The translations under genes and the position numbers were made by a program. Of a DNA stretch of 64,000 nucleotides, positions 17,674 through 27,820 are shown piece by piece. The notes beneath the pieces were generated by a model that was given only the letters and a program-made list of their open reading frames with translations, was not told where the DNA came from and ran no database searches. Within the stretch, counting starts at the first letter, position 1; every line of letters begins with the position of its first letter. Location: positions 2,295,010-2,359,009 of the forward strand of contig CP051235.1 of assembly GCA_017794705.1 (NCBI GenBank). The letters run 5' to 3'. This DNA comes from Devosia sp. (lineage in GTDB: Bacteria; Pseudomonadota; Alphaproteobacteria; Rhizobiales; Devosiaceae).

Positions 17674-17694
17674 TTTCCGCAGATCATACGGAAA
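17674..17694. promoter_or_regulatory. inverted repeat between putR and putA
   Basis: TTTCCG, nine bases, CGGAAA: an imperfectly spaced palindrome of the size bound by Lrp-family dimers, in the 114-base gap between the putR start (17654) and the putA start (17769). Probable PutR site. Confidence 0.5.
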
Positions 17695-17768
17695 TCGGGA
17701 TGGAATCGCCATAGTTGAGCAGACGAATTTCGACTAGTCTTGCAGCACCCTAGCTGCGGGAGGTTGCC

Positions 17769-20700
17769 ATGGTTGCTGACGACAATCCGTTCTCGAGCTT
17801 CGCCGACCCGGTGCCGGAGCGTACCGAATTGCGGCGGCAGATCGAGGCGGCCAAGTCCCGACCCGAGCCGGCATGCGTGGAGCCACTCCTCGAACTGGCC
17901 CGTATGCCGCCATCTGATGCCGAAGCGATCCGCAGCCGCACCGAGAAGCTCGTCGAGCAGTTGCGTTCGCGCAGCCAGACGGCGGGCATGTCGTCGCTGT
18001 TACAGGAATATTCGCTGTCGACCCGCGAGGGGATTGCGCTGATGTCGCTGGCCGAGGCGATGCTGCGCACACCCGATGCGGCCTCGCGCGATGCCCTGAT
18101 CCGCGACAAGGTGGGCAAGGGCAACTGGCGCAACCACATCGGCACGGATAGGTCTTTGTTCGTCAATGCCTCGAGCTGGGGACTGCTGCTGACCGGCAGG
18201 ATCACCCGGCCGGCTGACGAGGCCGGGCTGGGCGTGACGCTCAGCGAATTGCTGGGACGGGTCGGCGAGCCGGTCATCCGGTCAGCGGTTGAAGTGGCGA
18301 TGCGGCTGCTGGGCGACCAATTCGTCGCCGGTCAAACCATCAAGGAAGCGCTCAGCCGCGCCAGAAAGTCCGAGGCGCGGGGGTTTCTTTACTCCTATGA
18401 CATGCTGGGTGAGGCGGCGGTGACTGCAGGCGATGCAGAACGTTATTTTGGAGAATATGAAAGTGCAATCAGGGCGATCGGCGATGTCGCGGATGGCCGG
18501 CCCATCCATGAGGCGCCGGGGATATCGATCAAACTGTCAGCCCTGCACCCGCGTTACGAGCGCGCCCAGCGTTGGCGGGTGATGGAAGAAATGCTGCCGC
18601 GCGTGCGGGCGCTGTGCATATTTGCACGCCGCTTCGGCATCGGGTTGAACATTGACGCCGAAGAAGCGGACAGGCTCGACCTGTCGCTCGATATTCTCGA
18701 GGCACTGGCGTTCGATCCCGACCTCAAGGGCTGGGACGGGTTGGGATTTGTCGTGCAGGCGTACGGCAAGCGGGCGCCAATGGTCATTGACTGGCTGGTT
18801 GATCTGGCCGAGCGCTCCGGGCGGCGGATCATGGTCCGGCTGGTCAAAGGGGCCTATTGGGACAGCGAAATCAAGCGGGCGCAGCTGGATCTGCATGCGG
18901 ACTATCCCGTGTTCACCCGCAAGGTGCACACCGACGTGTCCTACATCGCCTGTGCCCAAAAGATGCTTCAGGCGCCGGAGCGGATTTACCCGCAATTTGC
19001 CACGCACAATGCGCAGTCCGTCGCCAGCATCATGCACATGGCGGGCGCGTGGCGGCCGGGCCGTTACGAATTCCAATGCCTATATGGCATGGGCGAACCG
19101 CTCTATCTGCCCATCGTTTCGGCCGGAGATGAGCGGGTGCCCTGCCGCATCTACGCGCCGGTGGGCAGTCATCATACGCTTCTGGCGTATCTGGTCCGGC
19201 GGTTGCTGGAGAATGGCGCCAATTCTTCTTTCGTCAATCAGGTGGCCGACCCTGACGCGGACCTTGAGGACCTCGCCGAAGACCCCGTGGCGCTGGCAGA
19301 GGCGATCAAGCCCCTCGGGTCGCCGCATCCCAAAATCGGGCTGCCCAAAGACTTCCTTGGAGACAGGGTGAGCCCAGTGATCCCGGACCTGACCGCGGAT
19401 GATGAACTTGAGAAGCTGGCCTCGGCGTTTGCCAAGAGCGCTAAAATGGCATGGACTTCCGAACCTCCGTCCGGGGCTTCAGTAGCTACGGAAATTGAAG
19501 TGCGGAACCCGGCAGATCGTGGCGACAAGGTGGGTATCGCCCGGTTTGTTGACAAAGGAGCGATCGACGATTTGGTCGCCCGAACCAAGAAAGCGGAAGC
19601 GGGCTGGTCCGGGCTAGGCGCGGCGCGCCGGGCCGACATGCTTTCAAAGGCGGCCGAGCTACTCGAAGCGCGGATGCCCGAAATCTCGGGTCTGATCATT
19701 CGCGAGGCCGGCAAGACTGCGGCCAATGCACTGGGCGACGTGCGCGAGGCTATCGACTTTTTGCGGTACTACGCCGATGAAGCGCGCAGGCGGCCCGACG
19801 CGGTGCCGCTCGGCACGATCGTGTGCATAAGCCCCTGGAATTTCCCGCTGGCCATCTTCCTGGGCCAGGTTTCGGCGGCGCTTGCGGCGGGCAATTGCGT
19901 GTTGGCCAAGCCGGCCGAAGAGACGCCGCTTGTGGCGGCGGCGGCGGTTCGGCTGCTGCATGAGGCGGGTGTGCCCGGCGACGTTTTGCACCTGTTTCCA
20001 GGGGCAGGCGACATTGGTGCGGCGCTGGTCCAGCATCCGCAGATCGACGGCGTGGTGTTTACCGGGTCGACGGAAGTGGGACGCCTGATCAACAAGAGCC
20101 TTGCCGGACGATTGCGCAGAAACGGTCAACCGCTGCCGCTGATCGCGGAAACTGGTGGGCAGAATGTGCTGATCGTCGATTCCACCGCGCTGGCCGAACA
20201 GGTGGTCAAGGATGTGCTGGTGTCGGCCTTCGACAGTGCCGGGCAACGCTGTTCGGCGCTGCGCCTTTTGTGCATTCAGGATGACGTCGCGGACCGGGTT
20301 CTGGAAATGGTTCGGGAAGCCATGTCGGAACTCAAGGTGGGAAATCCGGCGGCGATTTCGACCGATGTCGGGCCGGTGATTTCAGCGGAGGCGAGAGACA
20401 AGATTTCGGACTATGTGGCGCGTCGTGCAGGCAGCGGACTGGCCGTGACGCGGGCTCCATTGGCTGACGGATTCCCGGACGGGTATTTCGTGCCACCGAC
20501 GATCATTGAACTTTCAGACATTTCCGAACTCGAGGAGGAAGTGTTCGGGCCAGTGCTGCACGTGGTGCGCTACAAGCGCCGTGATCGGGACAGGCTGATC
20601 AGCCAGATCAACGCGCTCGGCTACGGTCTGACGTTCGGCCTGCATTCGCGGCTGGACGAGGAAGCAGCGGAGATTGCGGCGGCGGCCGAGGTGGGCAACG

Positions 20701-21374
20701 TCTACATCAACCGCAACATCGTCGGCGCGGTGGTGGGCGTGCAGCCGTTCGGTGGTCATGGGCTGTCAGGGACCGGTCCCAAGGCAGGTGGTCCGCTGTA
20801 TCTCAACCGGATGCTGCAGTCAGGCGAAGTTTTGCCGATTGGCAAAATCAAGTCTGCGCCCAAGGCATTGCTGGACTGGGCCGAGACACTTGACCCAGCG
20901 CTTTGCCCGATGGTCGAGGAAACATTCAACAATTCACCCCTGGGACATTTCGCAGATTTGCCCAGCCCGGTCGGCGAAACCGATACGTATGAAATCGAGC
21001 CGCGTGGCGAGGTACTGATCGTGCCGGAAACCCATGTGGGGCTGGTTCGCCAGTTGGCGGCCGTCATGGCGACGGGCAACAAGGCCGTCATTGATGCTGA
21101 GTGTGCATTACTTGACAGCCTGCCTGCCGGTTTGACTGAAGCGATTTTCGTTCGCGAAGATGCGGTCCGGGCCGAGGGACTGGTGGCTGCGCTGATTGAG
21201 ACCGCTGAAGTTGCCGACGGAATTCTACAGCAGCTGGCGGAACGCGATGGACCGATCGTGGTGCCGCAGGCCGGCGAGATCAGGCTCGACCTGTTGGTGC
21301 GGGAAAAGGTGATCTCGACCGACACAACCGCGGCGGGCGGAAATGCGAGCCTGATGACCCTCAGCCCGGTTTAG
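17769..21374 (+). CDS. putA: bifunctional proline dehydrogenase / P5C dehydrogenase PutA
   Basis: 1201 aa. After an N-terminal arm there is an FAD proline dehydrogenase barrel (about 120-450, with KLSALHPRYERAQ and LVKGAYWDSEIK). An aldehyde dehydrogenase domain follows at about 500-1020 with catalytic Glu794 (AETGGQN) and Cys828 (GQRCSAL). A C-terminal ALDH-like domain runs to 1190. It oxidises proline to glutamate on the membrane with substrate channelling. There is no ribbon-helix-helix at the N-terminus, so unlike E. coli PutA it is not its own repressor, which fits the divergent putR. GGGAGG precedes the ATG. Its stop overlaps the stop of the next, convergent gene. Confidence 0.95.
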   Translation: MVADDNPFSSFADPVPERTELRRQIEAAKSRPEPACVEPLLELARMPPSDAEAIRSRTEKLVEQLRSRSQTAGMSSLLQEYSLSTREGIALMSLAEAMLRTPDAASRDALIRDKVGKGNWRNHIGTDRSLFVNASSWGLLLTGRITRPADEAGLGVTLSELLGRVGEPVIRSAVEVAMRLLGDQFVAGQTIKEALSRARKSEARGFLYSYDMLGEAAVTAGDAERYFGEYESAIRAIGDVADGRPIHEAPGISIKLSALHPRYERAQRWRVMEEMLPRVRALCIFARRFGIGLNIDAEEADRLDLSLDILEALAFDPDLKGWDGLGFVVQAYGKRAPMVIDWLVDLAERSGRRIMVRLVKGAYWDSEIKRAQLDLHADYPVFTRKVHTDVSYIACAQKMLQAPERIYPQFATHNAQSVASIMHMAGAWRPGRYEFQCLYGMGEPLYLPIVSAGDERVPCRIYAPVGSHHTLLAYLVRRLLENGANSSFVNQVADPDADLEDLAEDPVALAEAIKPLGSPHPKIGLPKDFLGDRVSPVIPDLTADDELEKLASAFAKSAKMAWTSEPPSGASVATEIEVRNPADRGDKVGIARFVDKGAIDDLVARTKKAEAGWSGLGAARRADMLSKAAELLEARMPEISGLIIREAGKTAANALGDVREAIDFLRYYADEARRRPDAVPLGTIVCISPWNFPLAIFLGQVSAALAAGNCVLAKPAEETPLVAAAAVRLLHEAGVPGDVLHLFPGAGDIGAALVQHPQIDGVVFTGSTEVGRLINKSLAGRLRRNGQPLPLIAETGGQNVLIVDSTALAEQVVKDVLVSAFDSAGQRCSALRLLCIQDDVADRVLEMVREAMSELKVGNPAAISTDVGPVISAEARDKISDYVARRAGSGLAVTRAPLADGFPDGYFVPPTIIELSDISELEEEVFGPVLHVVRYKRRDRDRLISQINALGYGLTFGLHSRLDEEAAEIAAAAEVGNVYINRNIVGAVVGVQPFGGHGLSGTGPKAGGPLYLNRMLQSGEVLPIGKIKSAPKALLDWAETLDPALCPMVEETFNNSPLGHFADLPSPVGETDTYEIEPRGEVLIVPETHVGLVRQLAAVMATGNKAVIDAECALLDSLPAGLTEAIFVREDAVRAEGLVAALIETAEVADGILQQLAERDGPIVVPQAGEIRLDLLVREKVISTDTTAAGGNASLMTLSPV

Positions 21375-22519
21375 ACATCCAGCGGCCAGGGGCCGAAGCC
21401 GGGCTCGTCCGAGGGAACCAGTTCACCCCTGACCGGAACCGGTCGGGCAGATGCGATCTGTTCAAGCGGTATGCCGGGGGGAGAGCCGACAAACAATTCA
21501 CCCATCGGCGCGTTGGAGGTGGCCAGCGTGAAATGCTGCCCGAATGTGGTGTTCATGCCTGCGTGCGGGATGATGGCGATGCCGGCGGCGTCCGCGATTT
21601 CGGCGATACGCCGGCAGGCCGTGAAGCCGCCCGCCCAGCAGATGTCGGGCTGGAAGACGTCGACCAACCGGTGTTTAGCGGCGTGGGCGAACATGTGCGT
21701 GCCGTACCAGTGTTCGCCGGTGGCTAGCGGCTGATGAGGCAGGCGGCGACGCAACTCATGATGTGCCTCGATGTCTTCGGGGATCAGGCAATCCTCGATC
21801 CAGCCGACGTTGTAGGGCTTCAGGCGCGACGAAAGAGCGACGGCATAATCGACGTCAAAGGCCATCCAGCAATCGAGCATCAACTTGACATCTGGGCCGA
21901 TCTTCTCGCGGGTACGGGCGACAAGATCTGTGTTGGCAGCTAGCCCTGCCTCCCCATCTGCCGGCCCATAGGGGCAGGCGAGTTTCGTGACGGGAAAGCC
22001 GAGTTCCATGTGCCAGTCGGTATCGTTGCCGGTGGCATAGCAGGTGATTGAATTGCGCTTCTTGCCGCCTGCGAATTCGTAGACCGGCTTGCCCTGGCGG
22101 CGTGCGTTCAGGTCCCAAAGAGCAAGGTCGATGGCGCTTATCGCATAGGCGCTTATGCCTGTTTGCCCATAAGGTGAAACGAGCCGGGTCAGCATGTCGT
22201 AAAGACCGGAAACATCCGCAGCATCCTCGCCGATCAGGAGGGGGGCCAGATGGTCGTTGATGATGGGGATCACCGGGCCGGCAAAGATGCTGGCGCCGAA
22301 ACCCCTGCTGCCGTCGTCGGCTTCAACCACGCAACCGACGCCCGGCCAATCCGAACGCCAACTGTCGCGATGCGCCTTGAAACGCGGATAGCGCGACATG
22401 GGATTGGCGACTTCGGCGTGGATTTGCCAAGGCTCGCGCCGTCCCTGTGAACTTTTTTCCGCGTAGGGAGAGGCCGCGGCGGCGGGCAGTGCAAAGGCTT
22501 GAATCGACTTGATTTTCAT
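21371..22519 (-). CDS. enolase-superfamily sugar-acid dehydratase, L-rhamnonate dehydratase-like
   Basis: 382 aa. Metal ligands Asp216 (MLDCWM), Glu242 (WIEDC) and Glu269 (TGEHW), general base His319 (IPHAG), plus His34 and His270 where E. coli RhmD has active-site histidines. The segments ANPMSRY, YATGNDTDWHMELGF, MLDCWMAFDVDYA and KPYNVGWIED closely follow RhmD as I remember it. The expected reaction is dehydration of a 6-deoxy-aldonate to its 2-keto-3-deoxy acid. It is divergent from the PhyH gene across a 257-base control region and ends on the putA stop. The exact sugar acid (rhamnonate or a relative) is inferred. Confidence 0.82.
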   Translation of the reverse strand: MKIKSIQAFALPAAAASPYAEKSSQGRREPWQIHAEVANPMSRYPRFKAHRDSWRSDWPGVGCVVEADDGSRGFGASIFAGPVIPIINDHLAPLLIGEDAADVSGLYDMLTRLVSPYGQTGISAYAISAIDLALWDLNARRQGKPVYEFAGGKKRNSITCYATGNDTDWHMELGFPVTKLACPYGPADGEAGLAANTDLVARTREKIGPDVKLMLDCWMAFDVDYAVALSSRLKPYNVGWIEDCLIPEDIEAHHELRRRLPHQPLATGEHWYGTHMFAHAAKHRLVDVFQPDICWAGGFTACRRIAEIADAAGIAIIPHAGMNTTFGQHFTLATSNAPMGELFVGSPPGIPLEQIASARPVPVRGELVPSDEPGFGPWPLDV

Positions 22520-22776
22520 CTTTCCTCCACGGGTCAGATTTTGAGGTACGTGCCTCTTTTGTCAATCCGTGCAGACGGAAATCGACGAAAACCGATTGAC
22601 TTTGCGGGTTTTGCGCAGAAGATTAATGGCACTTCGCGCGACATAACGCGAGAACCGACCGCGGGCTGGATTGTCTCCTTCACCGTGCGGCAAAGTCGAA
22701 AGTTTCGACCGCGCCGGCTTTCTTCGACCAGATGCCGCCGATCTTGAACCCAGTGCATAGCCGGGGAGGAATCGGT
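22520..22776. promoter_or_regulatory. divergent control region with two palindromes
   Basis: 257 bases without a gene. It contains GAGGTACGTGCCTC (22543-22556, one mismatched pair) close to the dehydratase start, TTGACT-like promoter sequence near 22598, and the perfect palindrome GTCGAAA-G-TTTCGAC at 22695-22709 upstream of the dioxygenase gene. Both are candidate repressor sites. Confidence 0.5.
22695..22709. promoter_or_regulatory. perfect 15-bp palindrome, candidate operator of the unknown sugar cluster
   Basis: GTCGAAA-G-TTTCGAC is a perfect inverted repeat 68 bases upstream of the dioxygenase ATG. The TTTCGAC half-site recurs at 25449-25455 before the ABC transporter operon, and TTTCGAG occurs at 33461-33467 before the DeoR gene. 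The DeoR regulator of this cluster is a plausible ligand. Confidence 0.55.
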
Positions 22777-23643
22777 ATGAACGCTAATGCACCCATTACG
22801 CAAACCGTAACGGAGATGGATCGCTATCTGTTCGATCTGAACGGATATCTGATTTTGAAGAATGCCCTGACGCCTGACCAGGTCGACGCGATGAACGCGA
22901 CCTATGACGAGGTGCAGGATTATGCCCGCACCATGTCCGACAAGATGGGCTGGTTCGGAAATGTCCGGGTCAACAATTCAGGCCGTCAGGAAGGCCTGGG
23001 CATGCAGCAGCTCTACGAGGCCGGTCCGGTCTGGGAGGAACTGATCGACCATCCGTCATGGTTCGACAAGATCAAGCATTTTGTCGGCACGGACGATCCG
23101 GAAAATTTTGACGGGCACCATGGTCCGGCCTTCATTGATGAATGCTTTGGCACGATCCGTGGTCCCGGTGGGGCACAGCGGCTGCACTCGGGCGGTCATG
23201 TGGGCACCATTCGCACGCAGTTTCGGTTTCATGCCGGCAAGTTCCATTGCGGGCAAGTCAACATCCTGATGGCGATGACCGACATCGGGCCGGGCGATGG
23301 CGCGACAATGGTTGTTCCAGGCAGCCACAAGTCCAACATCGCCCATCCGCAGACGGTGGCGCTGGAACGGCGCAGCGAAGAATTGGCGATGGACGATGTC
23401 GAGGGGGCCATCGAGTGCCACCTCAACAAGGGCGACGCGCTGTTGTTCGTCGATGCGATTGCCCATGGTTCCGCGCGGCGCACCAATGAGGGTTTCCGCC
23501 GGGTCTGCGTTTATCGCTATGGCCCGTCCTGGGGCTACTTCCGGCTGCCCGTGCGGCCAAGCAAGGGACTGCTCGAACGTTTGCCCGAGCAGCGGCGCAA
23601 GATCGTCATGCCACACCCCGAACCGATCGGACCTGAGGGCTAG
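22777..23643 (+). CDS. phytanoyl-CoA dioxygenase (PhyH)-family protein
   Basis: 288 aa from the ATG at 22777, chosen for the GGGGAGGAA ribosome site just before it; the frame is open 15 codons further. The core reads GGAQRLHSGGH (about 131-141), CGQVNILMAMTDIGPGDGA, VVPGSHKSN near 181-189, and LLFVDAIAHGSARR with His230 as the likely distal metal ligand. A canonical HxD pair is not obvious; His136 or His141 may serve. PhyH proteins are Fe(II)/2-oxoglutarate oxygenases that hydroxylate or demethylate small molecules. It is the first gene of the unknown cluster. The substrate is unknown. Confidence 0.8.
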   Translation: MNANAPITQTVTEMDRYLFDLNGYLILKNALTPDQVDAMNATYDEVQDYARTMSDKMGWFGNVRVNNSGRQEGLGMQQLYEAGPVWEELIDHPSWFDKIKHFVGTDDPENFDGHHGPAFIDECFGTIRGPGGAQRLHSGGHVGTIRTQFRFHAGKFHCGQVNILMAMTDIGPGDGATMVVPGSHKSNIAHPQTVALERRSEELAMDDVEGAIECHLNKGDALLFVDAIAHGSARRTNEGFRRVCVYRYGPSWGYFRLPVRPSKGLLERLPEQRRKIVMPHPEPIGPEG

Positions 23644-23673
23644 TCAGCTCTTGCGGACCATGGGAGGGGAAGC

Positions 23674-25317
23674 ATGACCAACGCTCTGTTGGCGCGGTTG
23701 CGTGCCACAGACATTTCTGACCGGATCGGGGCGCTGGAGCACCCGTGGGAGGCTGCGCTCGTCGAGGAGTGGCAGCGGGCCGATGTGCGCTTTGCCGCCT
23801 CGTCTCCGGAGATGGAGGATCAGTATTATCGCGCCCTGCGCGAATTGCTGATGTGCATCAAGCCGACCCTTGATGAACGGCCGATCCTCAACGAGGGCGG
23901 CATCTACTACGGCTGCTGGCTGGAAAGCACGGGCACCATCAATGCCGAACTGCTGTCGCGGTTTATCCCCTCGGTCAGCCAGACCACCTATGCCGGGTTC
24001 GCCGAGACGCAGCGCGAAGACGGGTGCTTTCCGTACAAGCTGACAAAAGACGGCCCGGTCTGGTCGCAGATCCAGTTGGTGACGCCACTGGCCCGGTGTG
24101 TTTGGAACCACTACCAGATCAACGGGCACGACAAGGCGTTCCTTGAACAAATGTATGGCGCGATGAGCCGCTATGACGCATGGCTGGCTGAATATCGCGA
24201 CACGCGGGGCACGGGCGGTGTTGAGGCGTTTTGCACGTTTGACACCGGCCATGATCTCTCTTCGCGCTTCTGGCATGTGCCGGATTCGCCGAAGGGCAAC
24301 GATCCGGCACGCTACTATGAAGACAATCCGATCCTGCCGTTCGTGGCGCCGGACCTGACGGCAAATGTGATCTGCCAGCGGTTTTATCTTGCGCGCATTG
24401 CCGAGGAACTGGGCGAAAATGGCGAGGGGTGGCGCCGCAAGGCGGAGGAAAGTCTCAAGGCGCTGTTCGAGCAGTGTTTCGTGCCTGAGGACGGCTTCTT
24501 TTATGACCGGGACCGAAATGGCAATCACGTCAAGGTGCAGTCCGACGTGCTGTTGCGGGTGCTGGCCTGTGAGGTTGGCGATGATGAGTTGTTCAAGCAA
24601 TCCCTGAGCCGCTATCTGCTCAACACCTCCAAGTTCTTCGCCAAGTTTCCGTTCACTTCAGTGGCGCTGGATGACCCGCGGTTTGATCCGGCTTTCGACT
24701 ACAACAGTTGGGGCGGGCCGACCAACTTCCTCAGCATCATCCGTGCTGCGCATGCGTTTGAGGCGCGCGGACGGCATGTTGAATTGACCTGGGTGATCTA
24801 TCCGATCCTGTCGGCCCTGTTCCGCATGGAGCGGTTCGCGCAGACGATCAATCCGTTTACCGGTGCAGCCGGGTTCACCGAGGTCTATGCGCCGACGATC
24901 CTGTGTCTGCTCGATTTTGTCGAGCGGCTCAGCGGCATTCAGGTGCGTCCGGAGGGCGAAATCTGGTTCACCGGTCTGGTGCCCTATCAGATCGATCATC
25001 GCGACCAGTCGCACGAAACAGCTTATGGCCGCACCGTCGGATCGCATCGCTTTGAATTGGTGAACACGGCCGAGAGCGCAACAGGGTGGCGGGACGGCAC
25101 GGAGCTGTTCTCTGCACCCAAGGGTGTCCGGGTGGTGACCGACCTTGAAGGCAACATCACCGGGCTGACCGGCATGAGCGTCAACACGATCGAGGGCACG
25201 CTGAAGACCGCAGAATGCAGTCTTGCATTCAGCGCGGCCGCAAATGAGCAGTTTGAACTGAAAGAAGGGAGACTGGTTTCAGTGCGCGAACCCGGGCTGG
25301 TGACCCCAGCCTATTGA
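23674..25317 (+). CDS. MGH1-like (alpha/alpha)6-barrel glycoside hydrolase
   Basis: 547 aa, no signal peptide, so cytosolic. It reads as a six-hairpin glycosidase of the GH63/mannosylglycerate-hydrolase type: FDTGHDLSSRFWHVPDSP (about 189-206) holds the likely general-acid Asp in a DxSxRF motif, DYNSWGGPTNFLSI resembles the YWRGPxW helix, and NPFTGAAGFTEVYAPTILCLLDF near 391-413 holds the likely catalytic Glu. The last 130 residues look like a beta-sandwich. It starts 30 bases after the PhyH gene with GGGAGGGGAAGC. It probably cleaves an imported glycoside inside the cell. The class call is good; the glycoside is unknown. Confidence 0.75.
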   Translation: MTNALLARLRATDISDRIGALEHPWEAALVEEWQRADVRFAASSPEMEDQYYRALRELLMCIKPTLDERPILNEGGIYYGCWLESTGTINAELLSRFIPSVSQTTYAGFAETQREDGCFPYKLTKDGPVWSQIQLVTPLARCVWNHYQINGHDKAFLEQMYGAMSRYDAWLAEYRDTRGTGGVEAFCTFDTGHDLSSRFWHVPDSPKGNDPARYYEDNPILPFVAPDLTANVICQRFYLARIAEELGENGEGWRRKAEESLKALFEQCFVPEDGFFYDRDRNGNHVKVQSDVLLRVLACEVGDDELFKQSLSRYLLNTSKFFAKFPFTSVALDDPRFDPAFDYNSWGGPTNFLSIIRAAHAFEARGRHVELTWVIYPILSALFRMERFAQTINPFTGAAGFTEVYAPTILCLLDFVERLSGIQVRPEGEIWFTGLVPYQIDHRDQSHETAYGRTVGSHRFELVNTAESATGWRDGTELFSAPKGVRVVTDLEGNITGLTGMSVNTIEGTLKTAECSLAFSAAANEQFELKEGRLVSVREPGLVTPAY

Positions 25318-25437
25318 GCGCTTCACCGACACTCGCCTACTAGAATGTTAGTTGGCGCTGTGGTTCAATTCTTAGCCGCCCTTGCCACGCCCAGGTGGTG
25401 AGGCCGGTTCGACACGGCAGTCACAATACGTCATTAT

Positions 25438-25464
25438 CAATCACATTTTTTCGACTTGTGATTG
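25438..25464. promoter_or_regulatory. long inverted repeat before the CUT1 transporter operon
   Basis: CAATCACA (25438-25445) and TGTGATTG (25457-25464) are perfect 8-bp arms around an 11-base AT-rich centre that itself contains TTTCGAC. It lies 70-96 bases before the binding protein ATG, with TTGACA at 25481-25486 between them. It is either a regulator site or a promoter-proximal hairpin. The 216-base gap holds no gene. Confidence 0.55.
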
Positions 25465-25533
25465 GTTGCGACTGAAAATGATTGACAAGACTGTCGCATA
25501 TCGAAAACATCACTGGGCTAATGGGAGGAGACC

Positions 25534-26838
25534 ATGACTAGACTCAATCGTAGAAAATTCATGTCGCGAGCAGCGGCCGCCGCTGGCGCCACTGCTGCGG
25601 CATCCAGTTTCGGCCTGCCGGCTTTCGGTCAGGAAGTGTCCCGCATCCGGCATGGCTGGTGGGGCAACCCGGAACGCGACCGGCGCACCTTTGAAGTGAT
25701 CGACATCTTCAACGGCAAGCATCCGAATATCGAGGTTGTTGGCGAAACACTCGGCTTCAACGACTATTTCACGCGCCTTGCCACCCAGATTGCTGGCGGC
25801 AATATGCCGGACTGCATCCAGCAGGGCTATGGCGTCATGCAGGAGTATGTCGACCGTGGCACGATGATCCCGCTGACCGAGTTTGTCGGCAACACGATCG
25901 ACATTTCGGACGTGGATGAAAGCGGGCTGAGCGCTGGCACGTTCAACGGTGAACTGTATGGCCTGACAATCGGTGCCAACACCATGGCCACTGTCTTCAA
26001 CACGGCGCTGGTGGAGGCCTCGGGTGAAACCTTTGACTCCGTTACATGGACCTATGACGATCTGAAGCGCGTTGCGACTGCCATCAGCGGTTCGACCCCG
26101 GATGGCGTCTACGGCACCGATGACTCGACTGCAGACTGGGGCGCCTTCGGCGTCTTTGCCGGACAGAACGGCTTCCTGTCTGTCTTCTCCGACGACGGCG
26201 AAGATATGTCCATCGATGCCGACCTGATCATCGAATACTGGAACATGTGGAAGGAAATGCGCGACGCCGGTGCTACACCGCCGGGAGCGGATTCCGCAGG
26301 ACTTGCCGGACAGGCCGACCTGACCGTGCAGGGCGTGGTGACCGGCCAGACCGCAATAACCTATGCGTGGTCAAACCAGATCGTGGGTATCCAGGGCCTG
26401 ATGCAGGACAAGGTCGGTGCCGCCATGCGTCCGCACCTGCCCGGCGGTGAGCCCGGACAGTCGGTGCAGCCGAGCCAGTTCATCTGCCTCAGCCGCGACA
26501 CCGTCGATGCAGAAGCTGCCACCACCTACATGAATGCCTTCATTCATGATCCGGACATGACGGCGGTGCTGGGCATGGAGCGCGGTATTCCCGAAGTCAG
26601 CTCGGTGCGCCAAATGCTGGCCCCGACCATGTCGGAAGCCGAGGCCACCACGGTGGAGTATTTCGATTCCATCCAGGGTCATGTCGGCCCGCTCGCTCCC
26701 CCCAATCCGGCGGGTGCCCGCGAAATCGAGGAAGCTTTCGAGCGTATTGCCGTCAATATCCTGCTCGAACGCCAGTCGATCGAAGACACGGCCAACCAGT
26801 TCCTGCAGGAAGCACGCGGCATTCTGCGCCGCGCCTGA
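25534..26838 (+). CDS. CUT1-family extracellular solute-binding protein with Tat signal
   Basis: 434 aa. The N-terminus carries a twin-arginine signal (LNRRKFMSRAAAAAGATA) cleaved near AFG-QE, so this protein is folded before export, unlike ThuE. The mature part is a type II (MalE-like) sugar-binding fold: RIRHGWWGNPERDRRTFEVI, GGNMPDCIQQGYGVMQEYVD, TAITYAWSNQIVG. TGGGAGGAGA precedes the start. It is the first gene of a five-gene run (binding protein, two permeases, ATPase, dehydrogenase). The ligand is unknown but is probably the glycoside handled by the neighbouring enzymes. Confidence 0.9.
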   Translation: MTRLNRRKFMSRAAAAAGATAAASSFGLPAFGQEVSRIRHGWWGNPERDRRTFEVIDIFNGKHPNIEVVGETLGFNDYFTRLATQIAGGNMPDCIQQGYGVMQEYVDRGTMIPLTEFVGNTIDISDVDESGLSAGTFNGELYGLTIGANTMATVFNTALVEASGETFDSVTWTYDDLKRVATAISGSTPDGVYGTDDSTADWGAFGVFAGQNGFLSVFSDDGEDMSIDADLIIEYWNMWKEMRDAGATPPGADSAGLAGQADLTVQGVVTGQTAITYAWSNQIVGIQGLMQDKVGAAMRPHLPGGEPGQSVQPSQFICLSRDTVDAEAATTYMNAFIHDPDMTAVLGMERGIPEVSSVRQMLAPTMSEAEATTVEYFDSIQGHVGPLAPPNPAGAREIEEAFERIAVNILLERQSIEDTANQFLQEARGILRRA

Positions 26839-26858
26839 AGCTGAACTGCACTAAAAAT

Positions 26859-26888
26859 ATCCCCGCCGGTTTTGCCGCCGGCGGGGAT
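26859..26888 (+). terminator. stem-loop after the Tat-exported binding protein gene
   Basis: ATCCCCGCCGG (26859-26869), 8-base loop, CCGGCGGGGAT (26878-26888), then TTGTCC. This perfect 11-bp stem between the binding protein and the first permease gene probably limits read-through and protects the upstream message. Confidence 0.65.
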
Positions 26889-26924
26889 TTGTCCTAAAAA
26901 TCTGACAAAAGATCGGGGAGGCGG

Positions 26925-27818
<894 letters not shown>

Positions 27819-27820
27819 TA

